From: an uncultured Muribaculaceae bacterium
GTDB lineage: Bacteria > Bacteroidota > Bacteroidia > Bacteroidales > Muribaculaceae
Assembly (NCBI GenBank): GCA_910586475.1
Contig: CAJUHM010000020.1
Location: 1 to 39,432 of the forward strand
DNA length: 39,432 nt
Direction: 5' to 3'
Shown here: piece by piece, positions 14,253-22,469 of the stretch
How the letters are laid out: each line of letters starts with the position of its first letter
Position numbering within the stretch: the stretch's first letter is position 1
The notes under the pieces: generated by a model
Seen by the model: the letters and a program-made list of their open reading frames with translations, nothing else
What the model was told of the DNA's origin: nothing
Databases searched by the model: none
Made by a program: the position numbers and the translations under genes

Positions 14253-17200
14253 TATTTTTTGCTGTCGATTTCTTTAAGAAGCTCTTTGACTGCGGCGCGC
14301 AACTGAGCGTCGACACCGTTGACGGCATCTGCGGGATTGTTGGCGACCTTGACGTCGGGTTCGAGCTGGAAGTTTTCAAGATAGTGTCCTTCAGGTGTGC
14401 GCATGCCGACCACCGGAATTCCGAATACGAGCGTCGGATCCTGCATCGTCACCCAGTTGACAGAAGTCATCGTGCCGGGCACTGGCATTCCGACGAGCTT
14501 GCCGAGGCCGAGACGCTTGTAGACCCAGGGTGTTCCGTGGGCATTGCTGTAGTTGGCTTCGCAGACAAGCATGATGCTCGGTTTGTTCCATCGGCGCGAA
14601 GGCATCTCGGTCGTCGGAACTCCATGCACATCCTGAGTGATGTAGGCTTTGCCGCTGAAGAGGACTTCTATGTCTTCGTGGAGTCGGCCACCGCCGTTCC
14701 AGCGTGTGTCGATGACAACACCTTCTTTGCCGATATACTTGCCGAGCAGGCGTGCATAGATCTCGCGGAATGAGTCATCGCTCATCGATTCGATATGGAC
14801 ATAACCGAGACGTCCGCCCGACAGACTGTCGACCTCATGCTCGCGCTGGCGCACCCAGCGACGGTAGAGCAGGTCGCTCATTGCCCCGGAGCTGATCGGG
14901 AGAACCACTTCTTCTGTTTCGGCTCCGCCGGGAGTCGTGAAGCTGACGAGGGTCTTCTTGCCGCGAAGATTGTTGAGCAGCGACATCGGATCGCTGTCGG
15001 CCGATAGCTCGGTCCCGTTTATTTTGCGGATAACCGAACCGGCAACCATGTCGGACGACGCTTTGTCGAACGGTCCGTTTTTGACAACCTCACTCACTTT
15101 GAGGCCCGGACCTTCATAGGCCATGTCGAAGAGCAGACCGAGAGATGCTGTCGGAGCCTGGGCGCCGGGTGCACGGTAGCGGCCACCGGTGTGCGACACG
15201 TTGAGCTCGCCGAGAAGTTCGCTGAGCATCAGAGCGTAGTCGGTATTGTTGTTGATGTGGGGGAGGAATCGTTTATAGTTCTGATAGAGGCTGTCCCATT
15301 CGACTCCGTTCATGTCGGGAGTGTAGAAACGTTCACGCTCTTCGTTGAAGACATAGTCGAGCATATAGGAGCGTTCTGCTGCGCGGTCAATGTCGACGGT
15401 CGTGCTTATGGAGATCGGTTTTATCTTGTCGTTGGCCACTGTCAGCTTTTTCACGCCCGACGGACTGATCAGATAGATATTGCCGTCCGAGTCCATTTCG
15501 AGTCCCGCCATCGATGATCCGAGTTTGCTGACGATTTTCGGTTCGCGTTTGCGGAGATTGAGTTTCCAGAGATCATAGCCATTTTCGAATTCCGAGAGGT
15601 AATAGAGACTCTCTCCGTCTTTTGTCACAATCGCGTCGCTGATGAGCGAGGAGTTGGGGGTCAGGCGGACTGTACGGTCTTCGAAGCCTTCTGTCTCAAT
15701 TTCAATTGCCGGAGTCTTCTCTTCTTTCGGTTCGGATTTTTTAGAGTCTTTCTTTCCTTTCTTTCCTTTCTTTCCTTTGGAGTCAGGAGTGACGGTCACG
15801 TTGGATAGTTTCTTTCCCTGATTCTTCTCGACCTCCTTGAGGAGAGCATAGTCTTCCTCGCTCAGGCGGTAGCGGTCATAGGCGTCCTGATTCGTGAAGG
15901 CCATCATGACATCATAGTTCGAACCCCATGAGGCGTGATTTCTCATTCCGTAGCGTTCAGATAGGAAAATGAGTGCGTTGCCGTTGAGTGCCCAGCGGGG
16001 ATTTTCGTCGAAGTAGCCGGTCTCGGTCACTTTTGTCATCTTGCCGGTCTCGGCATTGATGATTGCAATATCTCCGTAGGGGTAGTGGAGGGGATTCTGA
16101 TAGGTTATGGCTATCCAGCGGCTGTCGGGCGACCAGAGGGCTTTAAAGCCTTTTGAGCGCGACGGATCGGTTTCACCGTCGGTCAGGTGGCGCACTGTTT
16201 TTGTCGCGAGATCCATGACAGCGAGTTTGTTGCGGTCGAGGATGAAGGCGAGCTGCTTGCCGTCGGGCGAGATCGACGGACATGTGTGGTCAATTCCGTC
16301 GGCTTTGAAAAGTGGGGTCTCGTTGACAAGCGTTGCGTTTGAGAAGTTGGGATCCTCTTTGCGGCCGATGGTGGCTTTGTAGATATTGTATTTTCCGTCG
16401 CGTGCGGAAGTGTAGTAGAGCTCACGCGAGTTTTTTCCCCAGATGACGTCTGATTCCGTTTCGGGAGAATGGGTGATCTGTTTGGTCGATGAATATTCGG
16501 CATCGGTCACGAACACTTCGCCGCGATAGACAAATGCGATCTGTTTTCCGTCGGGCGACACTGCCACTTCATTGGCCGAGGTCACGCGGAGGCGTGTCGG
16601 GGTGTTTTCCCCGTCATGAAGGATCTCGACACTGACTTTTTCAGGCTTCGCCCCGGGACGCATGGTGTAGATTTCGCCGTTATAGCCGAAGGCAAGTGTC
16701 CCGTCGGTGCTCTGGGAGAGGAAGCGGACCGGATGAGTCGGGAAGTCTGTCAGCTGTCGGACCGTTTTCGGATTGTCAAGAGCGAATGAGTAGACGTTTT
16801 GAGAGCCTCCGTTGCGCTCCGAGAGAAAATAGACAATCGAACCGTCGGTGCTGACCACAGGATTGCGGTCCTCTCCCTCGCGGGATGTCAGGTTGGTGTG
16901 GCGTCCGGACGCTGCATCAAAGTGCCATATGTCGCGGGTCACTGACGAAGTGTGGTGTTTTCTGAACTGGTCTTCCATTCCCTTGACATCTTCGTAGAGA
17001 AACGACTCTCCGCCCGGAAGATAGCTCGGTGTCAGCGCGGGCGTGGCCAGCACCTGGTTTGTGCGGCCTCCTTCGGCGGGCACTCGATAGAGTTCAACAA
17101 GACGTCCCGAGGGGAACATCACACTTGATGCCGGATCCTGGATCGCGGCAGAGAAAAGAACGAATTTTCCGTCGGGGGTAAACGCCTCGGGCGTTTCATT

Positions 17201-17521
17201 GGCGGAGTTGAAGGTCAGCCGGGTCGCTGATCCGCCGGTCGAAGGCATGATGTAGATGTCTTTGCCTCCGTTACGATCGCTTGCGAAGGCAATCTTTTTG
17301 CCGTCGGGCGACCACACGGGTGAACTTTCAACTGAGCTTTGAGTCGTCAGGCGGTTGGCCGAGCCTCCGCGGGTGCTGACAGTGTAGATGTCTCCTTTGT
17401 AGGTAAAGGCGATTTTCTGACCGTCAGGAGATATCTTGACATCGCGCATCCACAGCGGAGCTTCTGCAGCGGCTGAGCCCAACGCTACGGATGCAAGAAC
17501 TATCGGGAGAAATTTCTTCAT
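14252..17521 (-). CDS. Tricorn-like S41 family protease, exported
   Basis: A 1089-residue protease of tricorn layout. A signal peptide (MKKFLPIVLASVALGSAAA) is followed by two WD40-like/TolB-type beta-propellers with many SPDGKKIAF repeats (to about residue 670). A Lys/Gly-rich linker (KGKKGKKGKKDSKK) sits near 600-620. Then come a helical tricorn C1-type segment, a PDZ domain (about 830-900) and the S41 catalytic core. The likely nucleophile is Ser about 992 in ANYSNAHG, and GYVHIESM and VIDTRWNGGG are S41 motifs. It probably degrades peptides in the periplasm. The start is placed at 17521 because the ORF extends 18 codons further without a signal peptide. First gene of a translationally coupled trio. 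Confidence 0.9.
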   Translation of the reverse strand: MKKFLPIVLASVALGSAAAEAPLWMRDVKISPDGQKIAFTYKGDIYTVSTRGGSANRLTTQSSVESSPVWSPDGKKIAFASDRNGGKDIYIMPSTGGSATRLTFNSANETPEAFTPDGKFVLFSAAIQDPASSVMFPSGRLVELYRVPAEGGRTNQVLATPALTPSYLPGGESFLYEDVKGMEDQFRKHHTSSVTRDIWHFDAASGRHTNLTSREGEDRNPVVSTDGSIVYFLSERNGGSQNVYSFALDNPKTVRQLTDFPTHPVRFLSQSTDGTLAFGYNGEIYTMRPGAKPEKVSVEILHDGENTPTRLRVTSANEVAVSPDGKQIAFVYRGEVFVTDAEYSSTKQITHSPETESDVIWGKNSRELYYTSARDGKYNIYKATIGRKEDPNFSNATLVNETPLFKADGIDHTCPSISPDGKQLAFILDRNKLAVMDLATKTVRHLTDGETDPSRSKGFKALWSPDSRWIAITYQNPLHYPYGDIAIINAETGKMTKVTETGYFDENPRWALNGNALIFLSERYGMRNHASWGSNYDVMMAFTNQDAYDRYRLSEEDYALLKEVEKNQGKKLSNVTVTPDSKGKKGKKGKKDSKKSEPKEEKTPAIEIETEGFEDRTVRLTPNSSLISDAIVTKDGESLYYLSEFENGYDLWKLNLRKREPKIVSKLGSSMAGLEMDSDGNIYLISPSGVKKLTVANDKIKPISISTTVDIDRAAERSYMLDYVFNEERERFYTPDMNGVEWDSLYQNYKRFLPHINNNTDYALMLSELLGELNVSHTGGRYRAPGAQAPTASLGLLFDMAYEGPGLKVSEVVKNGPFDKASSDMVAGSVIRKINGTELSADSDPMSLLNNLRGKKTLVSFTTPGGAETEEVVLPISSGAMSDLLYRRWVRQREHEVDSLSGGRLGYVHIESMSDDSFREIYARLLGKYIGKEGVVIDTRWNGGGRLHEDIEVLFSGKAYITQDVHGVPTTEMPSRRWNKPSIMLVCEANYSNAHGTPWVYKRLGLGKLVGMPVPGTMTSVNWVTMQDPTLVFGIPVVGMRTPEGHYLENFQLEPDVKVANNPADAVNGVDAQLRAAVKELLKEIDSKK
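15748..15774. repeat. Three tandem copies of a 9-nt unit inside the tricorn-like gene
   Basis: CTTTCTTTC is repeated three times exactly (plus-strand reading), followed by a partial unit. On the coding strand it encodes the KKG-rich linker between the propeller region and the C-terminal half. Copy-number change by slippage would keep the frame. Confidence 0.85.
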
Positions 17522-17572
17522 ACGTGTTTGTGATTCTTGAATGGTTGGATTTCGCAGAATTATATTATGTAA

Positions 17573-17604
17573 CAAAATTAGTTTATTTTATTCATATCTG
17601 CAAA
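17573..17604 (-). promoter_or_regulatory. Promoter (TTTG-N20-TAATTTTG) for the tricorn-Smr-EFR1 operon
   Basis: On the minus strand TTTG (17601-17604), a 20-nt spacer and TAATTTTG (17573-17580) make a complete promoter. The leader to the ATG at 17521 would be about 45 nt. Confidence 0.8.
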
Positions 17605-17709
17605 TGAGGCGAATGATTATGCAGTCTTCTGTCTGAAAAAGATATCTTCAGGATTGGGCTGGAGAAAATATTATAGGGAGTAGAGGGTGCAGTCTGCGGA
17701 AAAATGTGT

Positions 17710-17717
17710 AACTTTAC
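17710..17717 (+). promoter_or_regulatory. Weak promoter-like element (TAACTTTA) for aspS
   Basis: TAACTTTA matches seven of the eight positions of the pattern formed by the other -7 boxes here and lies 42 nt before the aspS ATG. No -33 TTTG is seen at the usual distance. Confidence 0.45.
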
Positions 17718-17759
17718 CGCAAAATTTCTTAAAAAACAACGTTTCAACAGCATTTATAT

Positions 17760-19517
17760 ATGCATAGATCGAATACCTGCGGAGAACTCCGTATCAGTGA
17801 TGCCGGGCGCACAGTGACGCTTGCCGGCTGGGTTCAGCGTAGCCGCAAAATGGGCGGTATGACGTTTGTTGACCTTCGTGACCGTTATGGGATCACACAA
17901 TTGGTTTTCAATTCTGAAAATGACCAGTCGTTGTTTGAAGCGGCTAACAAGCTCGGACGTGAATATGTCATTCAGGTCACCGGTGTGGTTGCCGAACGTT
18001 CAAATAAGAATTCAAATATCCCGACCGGCGACATCGAGATTATCGCTACCGGTCTCAAGATTCTGAACAAGAGCGATGTGCCTCCGTTCACTATCGAAGA
18101 CGAGACTGACGGCGGCGATGATCTGCGAATGAAATACCGCTATCTCGACCTGCGACGTCCGGCCGTTAGAAAAAATCTTGAACTCCGTCACAGAATGGCA
18201 TTCGAGATCCGTCGCTACCTCGACTCGAAGGGTTTCCTCGAAGTCGAGACCCCGGTCCTGATCAAGTCTACTCCCGAAGGTGCACGCGACTTTGTCGTTC
18301 CGTCCCGAATGAATCCGGGCCAGTTCTACGCTTTGCCGCAGTCTCCTCAGACATTCAAGCAGCTCTTGATGGTCAGCGGATTCGACCGCTATTTCCAGAT
18401 CGTGAAATGTTTCCGCGACGAAGACCTCCGCGCCGACCGTCAGCCCGAGTTCACTCAGATCGACTGCGAGATGTCGTTTGTTGATCAGGAAGATGTTCTC
18501 CAGATGTTCGAGGGGCTTGTCAAGCACATTTTCAAATACGTGAAGAATATCGACTTCACCGAACCGTTCCCCAGAATGACATGGGCCGACGCAATGCGTC
18601 TATATGGCAGTGACAAGCCCGACACCCGTTTCGGTATGGAATTTGTCGAGCTTAAGGACCTGACCGAGAACAGCGGATTTGCCGTCATGGACGATGCTCC
18701 CTATGTTGGCGCGATCGTGGCTCCCGGCTGCGCGGCCTACACTCGCAAGCAGCTCGACAAACTGACCGATTTCGTAAAGCGTCCGCAGATCGGAGCAAAG
18801 GGGATGATGTGGGTCAAGCTCGAAACCGACGGTTCTGTCAAGAGCTCGGTCGGAAAATTCTTCACCGACGATCAGCTCAAGGGATGGCTTGAGCGCGGAA
18901 ATGCCCGCCCCGGCGACCTCATGCTCATCCTCGCCGGCGAGACAATGAAGACCCGCAAACAGCTCTGTGAACTGCGTCTCGAAATGGGTTCACAGCTCGG
19001 CCTCCGCAACCCGCAGGAATTCTCTTGTCTTTGGGTTGTCGACTTCCCGCTGTTCGAATGGGACGAGGAAACTCAGCGCTACTATGCGATGCATCATCCG
19101 TTTACCGCACCAAATCCCGAAGATGTCGATATGCTCGACAGCAATACAGGCGAAGTTCGTGCGACTGCCTATGATATGATTGTCAACGGCAATGAGCTCG
19201 GCGGCGGTTCGATCCGAATCCACGACTCGGAACTTCAGGACAAGATGTTCCGCCTGCTCGGACTCTCCGAAGAGGATGCTCAGTATAAGTTCGGCTTCCT
19301 GATGAACGCTTTCAAATACGGTGCGCCTCCTCACGGCGGTCTTGCGTTTGGTTTCGACCGTTTTGTCTCGATTCTCGCCGGTCTCGACTCGATCCGCGAT
19401 GTGATCGCCTTCCCCAAAAACAACGCCGGCCGCGACATGATGATCGACGCTCCGGCTGAAATCGACGATTCTCAGCTTGATGAACTTTGCATTAAAGTCG
19501 ATATTGACGAAAAATAA
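17760..19517 (+). CDS. aspS: Aspartate-tRNA ligase
   Basis: A 585-residue class II aminoacyl-tRNA synthetase of the bacterial type. The N-terminal OB-fold anticodon domain is evident (TVTLAGWVQRSRKMGGMTFVDLRDRYGITQLVF), then motif 2 (FRDEDLRADRQPEFTQIDCEMSF) and motif 3 (GLAFGFDRFVSILAG). The GAD insertion lies around residues 290-410, and the length is normal. The start at 17760 begins the conserved MHRSNTCGELR sequence. The nif3-like gene starts 18 nt after the stop, suggesting cotranscription. Confidence 0.97.
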   Translation: MHRSNTCGELRISDAGRTVTLAGWVQRSRKMGGMTFVDLRDRYGITQLVFNSENDQSLFEAANKLGREYVIQVTGVVAERSNKNSNIPTGDIEIIATGLKILNKSDVPPFTIEDETDGGDDLRMKYRYLDLRRPAVRKNLELRHRMAFEIRRYLDSKGFLEVETPVLIKSTPEGARDFVVPSRMNPGQFYALPQSPQTFKQLLMVSGFDRYFQIVKCFRDEDLRADRQPEFTQIDCEMSFVDQEDVLQMFEGLVKHIFKYVKNIDFTEPFPRMTWADAMRLYGSDKPDTRFGMEFVELKDLTENSGFAVMDDAPYVGAIVAPGCAAYTRKQLDKLTDFVKRPQIGAKGMMWVKLETDGSVKSSVGKFFTDDQLKGWLERGNARPGDLMLILAGETMKTRKQLCELRLEMGSQLGLRNPQEFSCLWVVDFPLFEWDEETQRYYAMHHPFTAPNPEDVDMLDSNTGEVRATAYDMIVNGNELGGGSIRIHDSELQDKMFRLLGLSEEDAQYKFGFLMNAFKYGAPPHGGLAFGFDRFVSILAGLDSIRDVIAFPKNNAGRDMMIDAPAEIDDSQLDELCIKVDIDEK

Positions 19518-19535
19518 TCTGCAATTGACTGAGCG

Positions 19536-20633
19536 ATGCTGATTTCCCATATAGTTTCGGCTTTAGAGAACTTCGCTCCCCCGGCCTTGCAGGAGGACTA
19601 TGACAACACGGGCCTCATTCTTGGAAATTCCTCGAATGAGTGCACCGGAGTCATGGTCACCGTCGACATGACAGAGGCCGTCGTGGCCGAAGCTGTCAGC
19701 GAAGGGTGCAACATGATAGTGGCTCACCATCCGATAATCTTCAAGGGAATCCGACGTCTCAATGGCTCGACGCCGCAGCAGCGCGCGATTCTCGCTGCCA
19801 TAAAGAACGACATCGCAGTCTATGCCTGCCACACTTCGCTTGATTCCGCTCCCGGCGGCGTATCTCAGCGGATGGCATCGATGCTCGGACTTGACTCCGT
19901 CATGCCCCTCGAGCCGGCCGACGGCAGGATGCTCCGACTTCAGGTCTTCGTTCCGGTAGCTCATGCCGATGACGTCAGGATGGCGCTGTTCGATGCAGGT
20001 GCAGGTGAGATAGGCAATTATGACTCCTGCAGTTACACTCTTTCCGGACGTGGATCATTCCGCGCTCTGCCCGGTTCGGATCCATTTGTCGGAAAGCCCG
20101 GCGAACTCCATTTCGAGAACGAGGAATGTATTCAGGTCGTCCTTCCAGTCTGGCGACGCCGTGCTGTAGAGGCAGCCTTGCTTCAGGTTCATCCCTACGA
20201 GGAGCCCGCCTATGACTTTGTAAGCATCTGCAACGCTCTTCCTCATGCCGGACTCGGTGCCGTAGGAAACCTTTCCGAGACCCTTGCTCCGGCGGAAATC
20301 GTCGGACTGGTCAAAGAGGTGTTCGATTCTCCTGTGGCACGGTGCAGTGACTATCCGGCCGATGCCCGCATTCGCCGCGTGGCTTTGTGCGGCGGATCGG
20401 GAAGTTCGCTGATAGGGCGGGCAATAAGAGCCGGTGCGGCAGTGATGATAACGTCAGATGTCAAATACCACGATTTCGTTGACTACGCCAATGATATTCT
20501 GATAATCGACATCGGTCATCACGAAAGTGAAAATTGCAGCAAAAGCATTATTTTTGATATTATTTCAGAAAAATTTCCTAACTTTGCAGTCCGGAACTCT
20601 CAATCCGACGTTAATCCGATTAAATACATGTAA
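19536..20633 (+). CDS. Nif3-like dinuclear metal centre protein (DUF34)
   Basis: A 365-residue Nif3/YbgI/DUF34 family protein. Metal-binding residues expected for the family are visible: H64-H65 (IVAHHPIIF), H99 and D103 (CHTSLDSAPGG), and H328-H329-E330 (DIGHHESE). The middle (about 130-240) is the extra PII-like insertion found in the longer members, including HPYEEPAYDF. Family members form toroidal hexamers. A GTP cyclohydrolase-like activity has been proposed, but the function is unsettled. It sits between aspS (18 nt) and a zinc-ribbon gene (9 nt). The final about 20 codons contain a good promoter for the next gene, so this DNA appears to serve two purposes. Confidence 0.92.
   Translation: MLISHIVSALENFAPPALQEDYDNTGLILGNSSNECTGVMVTVDMTEAVVAEAVSEGCNMIVAHHPIIFKGIRRLNGSTPQQRAILAAIKNDIAVYACHTSLDSAPGGVSQRMASMLGLDSVMPLEPADGRMLRLQVFVPVAHADDVRMALFDAGAGEIGNYDSCSYTLSGRGSFRALPGSDPFVGKPGELHFENEECIQVVLPVWRRRAVEAALLQVHPYEEPAYDFVSICNALPHAGLGAVGNLSETLAPAEIVGLVKEVFDSPVARCSDYPADARIRRVALCGGSGSSLIGRAIRAGAAVMITSDVKYHDFVDYANDILIIDIGHHESENCSKSIIFDIISEKFPNFAVRNSQSDVNPIKYM
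20553..20586 (+). promoter_or_regulatory. Promoter inside the nif3-like coding end, for the zinc-ribbon gene
   Basis: TTTG at 20553-20556, a 22-nt spacer and TAACTTTG at 20579-20586 lie within the nif3-like gene, 57 nt before the zinc-ribbon ATG at 20643. The local AT-richness contrasts with the rest of the gene. Confidence 0.6.
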
Positions 20634-20642
20634 GCAGACCAT

Positions 20643-21407
20643 ATGGCTACATCAGATAAAAACAAAAACGAACAGACGCTTTCAGTTGAATCACGCCTGA
20701 AATCGCTCTACGAACTCCAGACCATTCTCTCGCAGATCGACCGCATCCGAACAGTGCGCGGCGAGCTTCCTCTTGAAGTCAGCGACCTGGAAGACAGCAT
20801 TGAAGGCCTTAACACCCGTATAGCCAACTTCCGTCAGGAAATTGAGGATCTCCGCAAAAAGACTCTCGTAGAGAAAGAAAAGATCAACGAATCGCAGTCG
20901 AAAATCGCAACATACAAGACTCAGCTCGACAATGTGCGCAACAACCGCGAATTCGACCTCCTTTCAAAAGAAATCGAGTTTCAGACTCTCGAAATCGAGC
21001 TTTCTGAAAAGCATATCAATGAATATCAGCGAGTGATCGACAACAAAACAGCCGATATCGCCGCTACGGAAGAGAACCTTTCTGATCAGCAGCACATTCT
21101 CGCTGAGAAGAAAAACGAACTTGAAGAAATCGTCTCTGAAACAAAGCAGGATGAAGAGCGTCTTCGCGAACAGGCGAAAGCTCTTGAACCGAAAGTAGAC
21201 CCCCGCACACTGACCGCATTCAAGCGAATTCGCAAGAACACACGCAACGGTCTCGGAATCGTCTACATCCAGCGCAACGCCTGCGGTGGTTGCTTCAATC
21301 GCATCCCGCCTCAGAAGCAGATGGAAATCAAGATGCACAAAAAGATCATTGTCTGTGAATATTGCGGACGTATCATGATTGATCCTGAACTTGCCGGAGT
21401 GCAGTAA
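20643..21407 (+). CDS. C4-type zinc ribbon / coiled-coil protein (COG1579-like)
   Basis: A 254-residue cytoplasmic protein. Residues about 12-190 are a long charged coiled coil that likely folds back on itself as a hairpin (SRLKSLYELQTILSQIDRIR ... LEEIVSETKQDEERLREQ). The C-terminus is a zinc ribbon with C213, C216, C238 and C241 (CGGC...CEYC). The family (CT398-like) is widespread and commonly found next to nif3-like genes. A role in RNA or protein-complex assembly has been suggested but its function is not settled. It starts 9 nt after the nif3-like stop and also has an internal upstream promoter. Confidence 0.9.
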   Translation: MATSDKNKNEQTLSVESRLKSLYELQTILSQIDRIRTVRGELPLEVSDLEDSIEGLNTRIANFRQEIEDLRKKTLVEKEKINESQSKIATYKTQLDNVRNNREFDLLSKEIEFQTLEIELSEKHINEYQRVIDNKTADIAATEENLSDQQHILAEKKNELEEIVSETKQDEERLREQAKALEPKVDPRTLTAFKRIRKNTRNGLGIVYIQRNACGGCFNRIPPQKQMEIKMHKKIIVCEYCGRIMIDPELAGVQ

Positions 21408-21424
21408 GGAAATCTGAGAAATAT

Positions 21425-21461
21425 TACCGGAAGCCTTTTCTGTGTGAAAGAGTTTCCGGTA
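21425..21461 (+). other. Imperfect hairpin between the zinc-ribbon gene and tRNA-Gly
   Basis: Eight-bp arms TACCGGAA (21425-21432) and TTCCGGTA (21454-21461) enclose 21 nt that can pair further (CTTTTC with GAAAG). There is no T-tract and no promoter between it and the tRNA, so it may be a processing site in a joint transcript or a weak terminator. Confidence 0.5.
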
Positions 21462-21471
21462 TTGAAATAAC

Positions 21472-21544
21472 GCGGTAATAGCTCAGTAGGTAGAGCATCA
21501 GCTTCCCAAGCTGAGGGTCGCGAGTTCGAGCCTCGTTTACCGCT
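21472..21544 (+). tRNA. tRNA-Gly (anticodon CCC)
   Basis: A 73-nt cloverleaf: acceptor GCGGTAA/TTACCGC, D stem GCTC/GAGC, anticodon stem TCAGC/GCTGA with loop TTCCCAA (anticodon CCC, reads GGG), T stem GCGAG/CTCGT with one G-U, and discriminator T as usual for bacterial tRNA-Gly. The CCA end is not encoded. No promoter is seen close by, so it may be made from the aspS - nif3 - zinc-ribbon transcript. Confidence 0.94.
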
Positions 21545-21557
21545 CATTTTCACCGAA

Positions 21558-21600
21558 AGGCGTCGGTCAGAATTTTGAATTTTGACCGGCGCCTGATGTT
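21558..21600 (+). terminator. Terminator after tRNA-Gly
   Basis: Arms AGGCGTCGGTCA (21558-21569) and TGACCGGCGCCT (21583-21594) pair over 12 bp with one G-U, and GATGTTTTTG follows. It starts 14 nt after the tRNA. Confidence 0.78.
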
Positions 21601-21794
21601 TTTGCCGGACGGTGATGGCGCTGTCGGAATGAATCCGATGGTGGAAGCATGTGGGGTGAGGAAGCGCGTGGAATGTTTATGTTGCGGTTCGTATGATTCA
21701 GCTTCAGCCGGAATTCATCACCCTCATATTTAGCCGTGACATAAAATACCATCGCCCCAGTAATTGACAGATGTTGGGATGGGGGGTATAAGCA
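21601..21794. other. Convergent intergenic stretch without a gene
   Basis: This stretch lies between the tRNA-Gly terminator and the rplS terminator. The minus-strand ORF covering it has no recognisable protein character and would include both terminators, so it is not called. Confidence 0.5.
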
Positions 21795-21822
21795 ACGCGG
21801 ACGGCCTTTCGGTCGTCCGCGT
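21795..21822 (-). terminator. Terminator after rplS
   Basis: Arms ACGCGGACGGCC (21795-21806) and GGTCGTCCGCGT (21811-21822) form a 12-bp GC-rich stem with one G-U and a 4-nt loop. It lies 26 nt past the rplS stop. On the minus strand the T-tract is weak (TGCTTAT); on the plus strand GTTTT follows, so it could act both ways. Confidence 0.65.
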
Positions 21823-21848
21823 GTTTTGGATGCAATCTGAAATTGCAA

Positions 21849-22211
21849 TTAAGCTTGTTTCTTCGGCATGCGGCGCTCTTTGATACGGGCTTTTTTGCCG
21901 GTAAGGCCACGAAGATAATAAAGTTTAGCGCGACGCACTTTACCGTATTTGTTGACGGTGATTGAGTCGATAAACGGAGATTCGATGGGGAAGATACGTT
22001 CAACGCCGATGTTGTCGCTCATTTTGCGGACAGTGAAGCGTTTTTTGTTTCCTTCGCCGGAGATGCGGATAACTACACCGCGGTACTGCTGGATACGTTC
22101 CTTGTTACCTTCTTTGATTCGATAAGCGACAGTGATTGTATCGCCGGGGTTGAATTCAATCTGGTTTTTGCCTGCGGGAAACGCTTCTTCGGCAACTTTG
22201 ATTAAGTCCAT
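21849..22211 (-). CDS. rplS: 50S ribosomal protein L19
   Basis: A 120-residue L19 of normal length, located at the 30S-50S interface of the ribosome. Diagnostic blocks are FNPGDTITVAYRIKEGNKERIQQYRGVVI, FTVRKMSDNIGVERIFPIESPFID and VRRAKLYYLRGLTGKKARIKE. The gene is monocistronic, with its own promoter and terminator. Its leader of about 80 nt is AT-rich near the start codon and contains a small stem (22256-22275). Confidence 0.98.
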   Translation of the reverse strand: MDLIKVAEEAFPAGKNQIEFNPGDTITVAYRIKEGNKERIQQYRGVVIRISGEGNKKRFTVRKMSDNIGVERIFPIESPFIDSITVNKYGKVRRAKLYYLRGLTGKKARIKERRMPKKQA

Positions 22212-22296
22212 TTTATTCTTTAAAGATTAAAAAGTTAACAATACTCGCAATATACGCAGGCCACACATTTCCTGCCAGAGATTACGAATTCGGCTG

Positions 22297-22327
22297 CAAA
22301 TTTACGAATTTTAATTCGATTAACAAA
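22297..22327 (-). promoter_or_regulatory. Promoter (TTTG-N19-TAAATTTG) for rplS
   Basis: On the minus strand TTTG (22324-22327), a 19-nt spacer and TAAATTTG (22297-22304) make a full promoter, about 85 nt upstream of the rplS start. Confidence 0.78.
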
Positions 22328-22370
22328 CATTCAGACGCCTAAACTAAGTCATTATTGCGAAAAAAATCGC

Positions 22371-22378
22371 TAATTTTG
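22371..22378 (+). promoter_or_regulatory. Promoter -7 element (TAATTTTG) for queA
   Basis: TAATTTTG fits TAnnTTTG. Transcription would start near 22385, giving a leader of about 85 nt before the queA ATG. The leader opens with CCGCTGA (22383-22389), which is complementary to TCAGCGG at 22438-22444. Confidence 0.65.
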
Positions 22379-22469
22379 CAGTCCGCTGAAGACTCCGCGC
22401 TCCAACGATTATTTCTTGTGACGGGATTTGATAGCTCTCAGCGGGATGAATATGTAAAAAGAAACAGCC

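Noticed and set aside
21567..21848. Minus-strand ORF of 93 codons between tRNA-Gly and rplS.
   Set aside because: It lacks protein-like character, runs through both flanking terminators and has no promoter.
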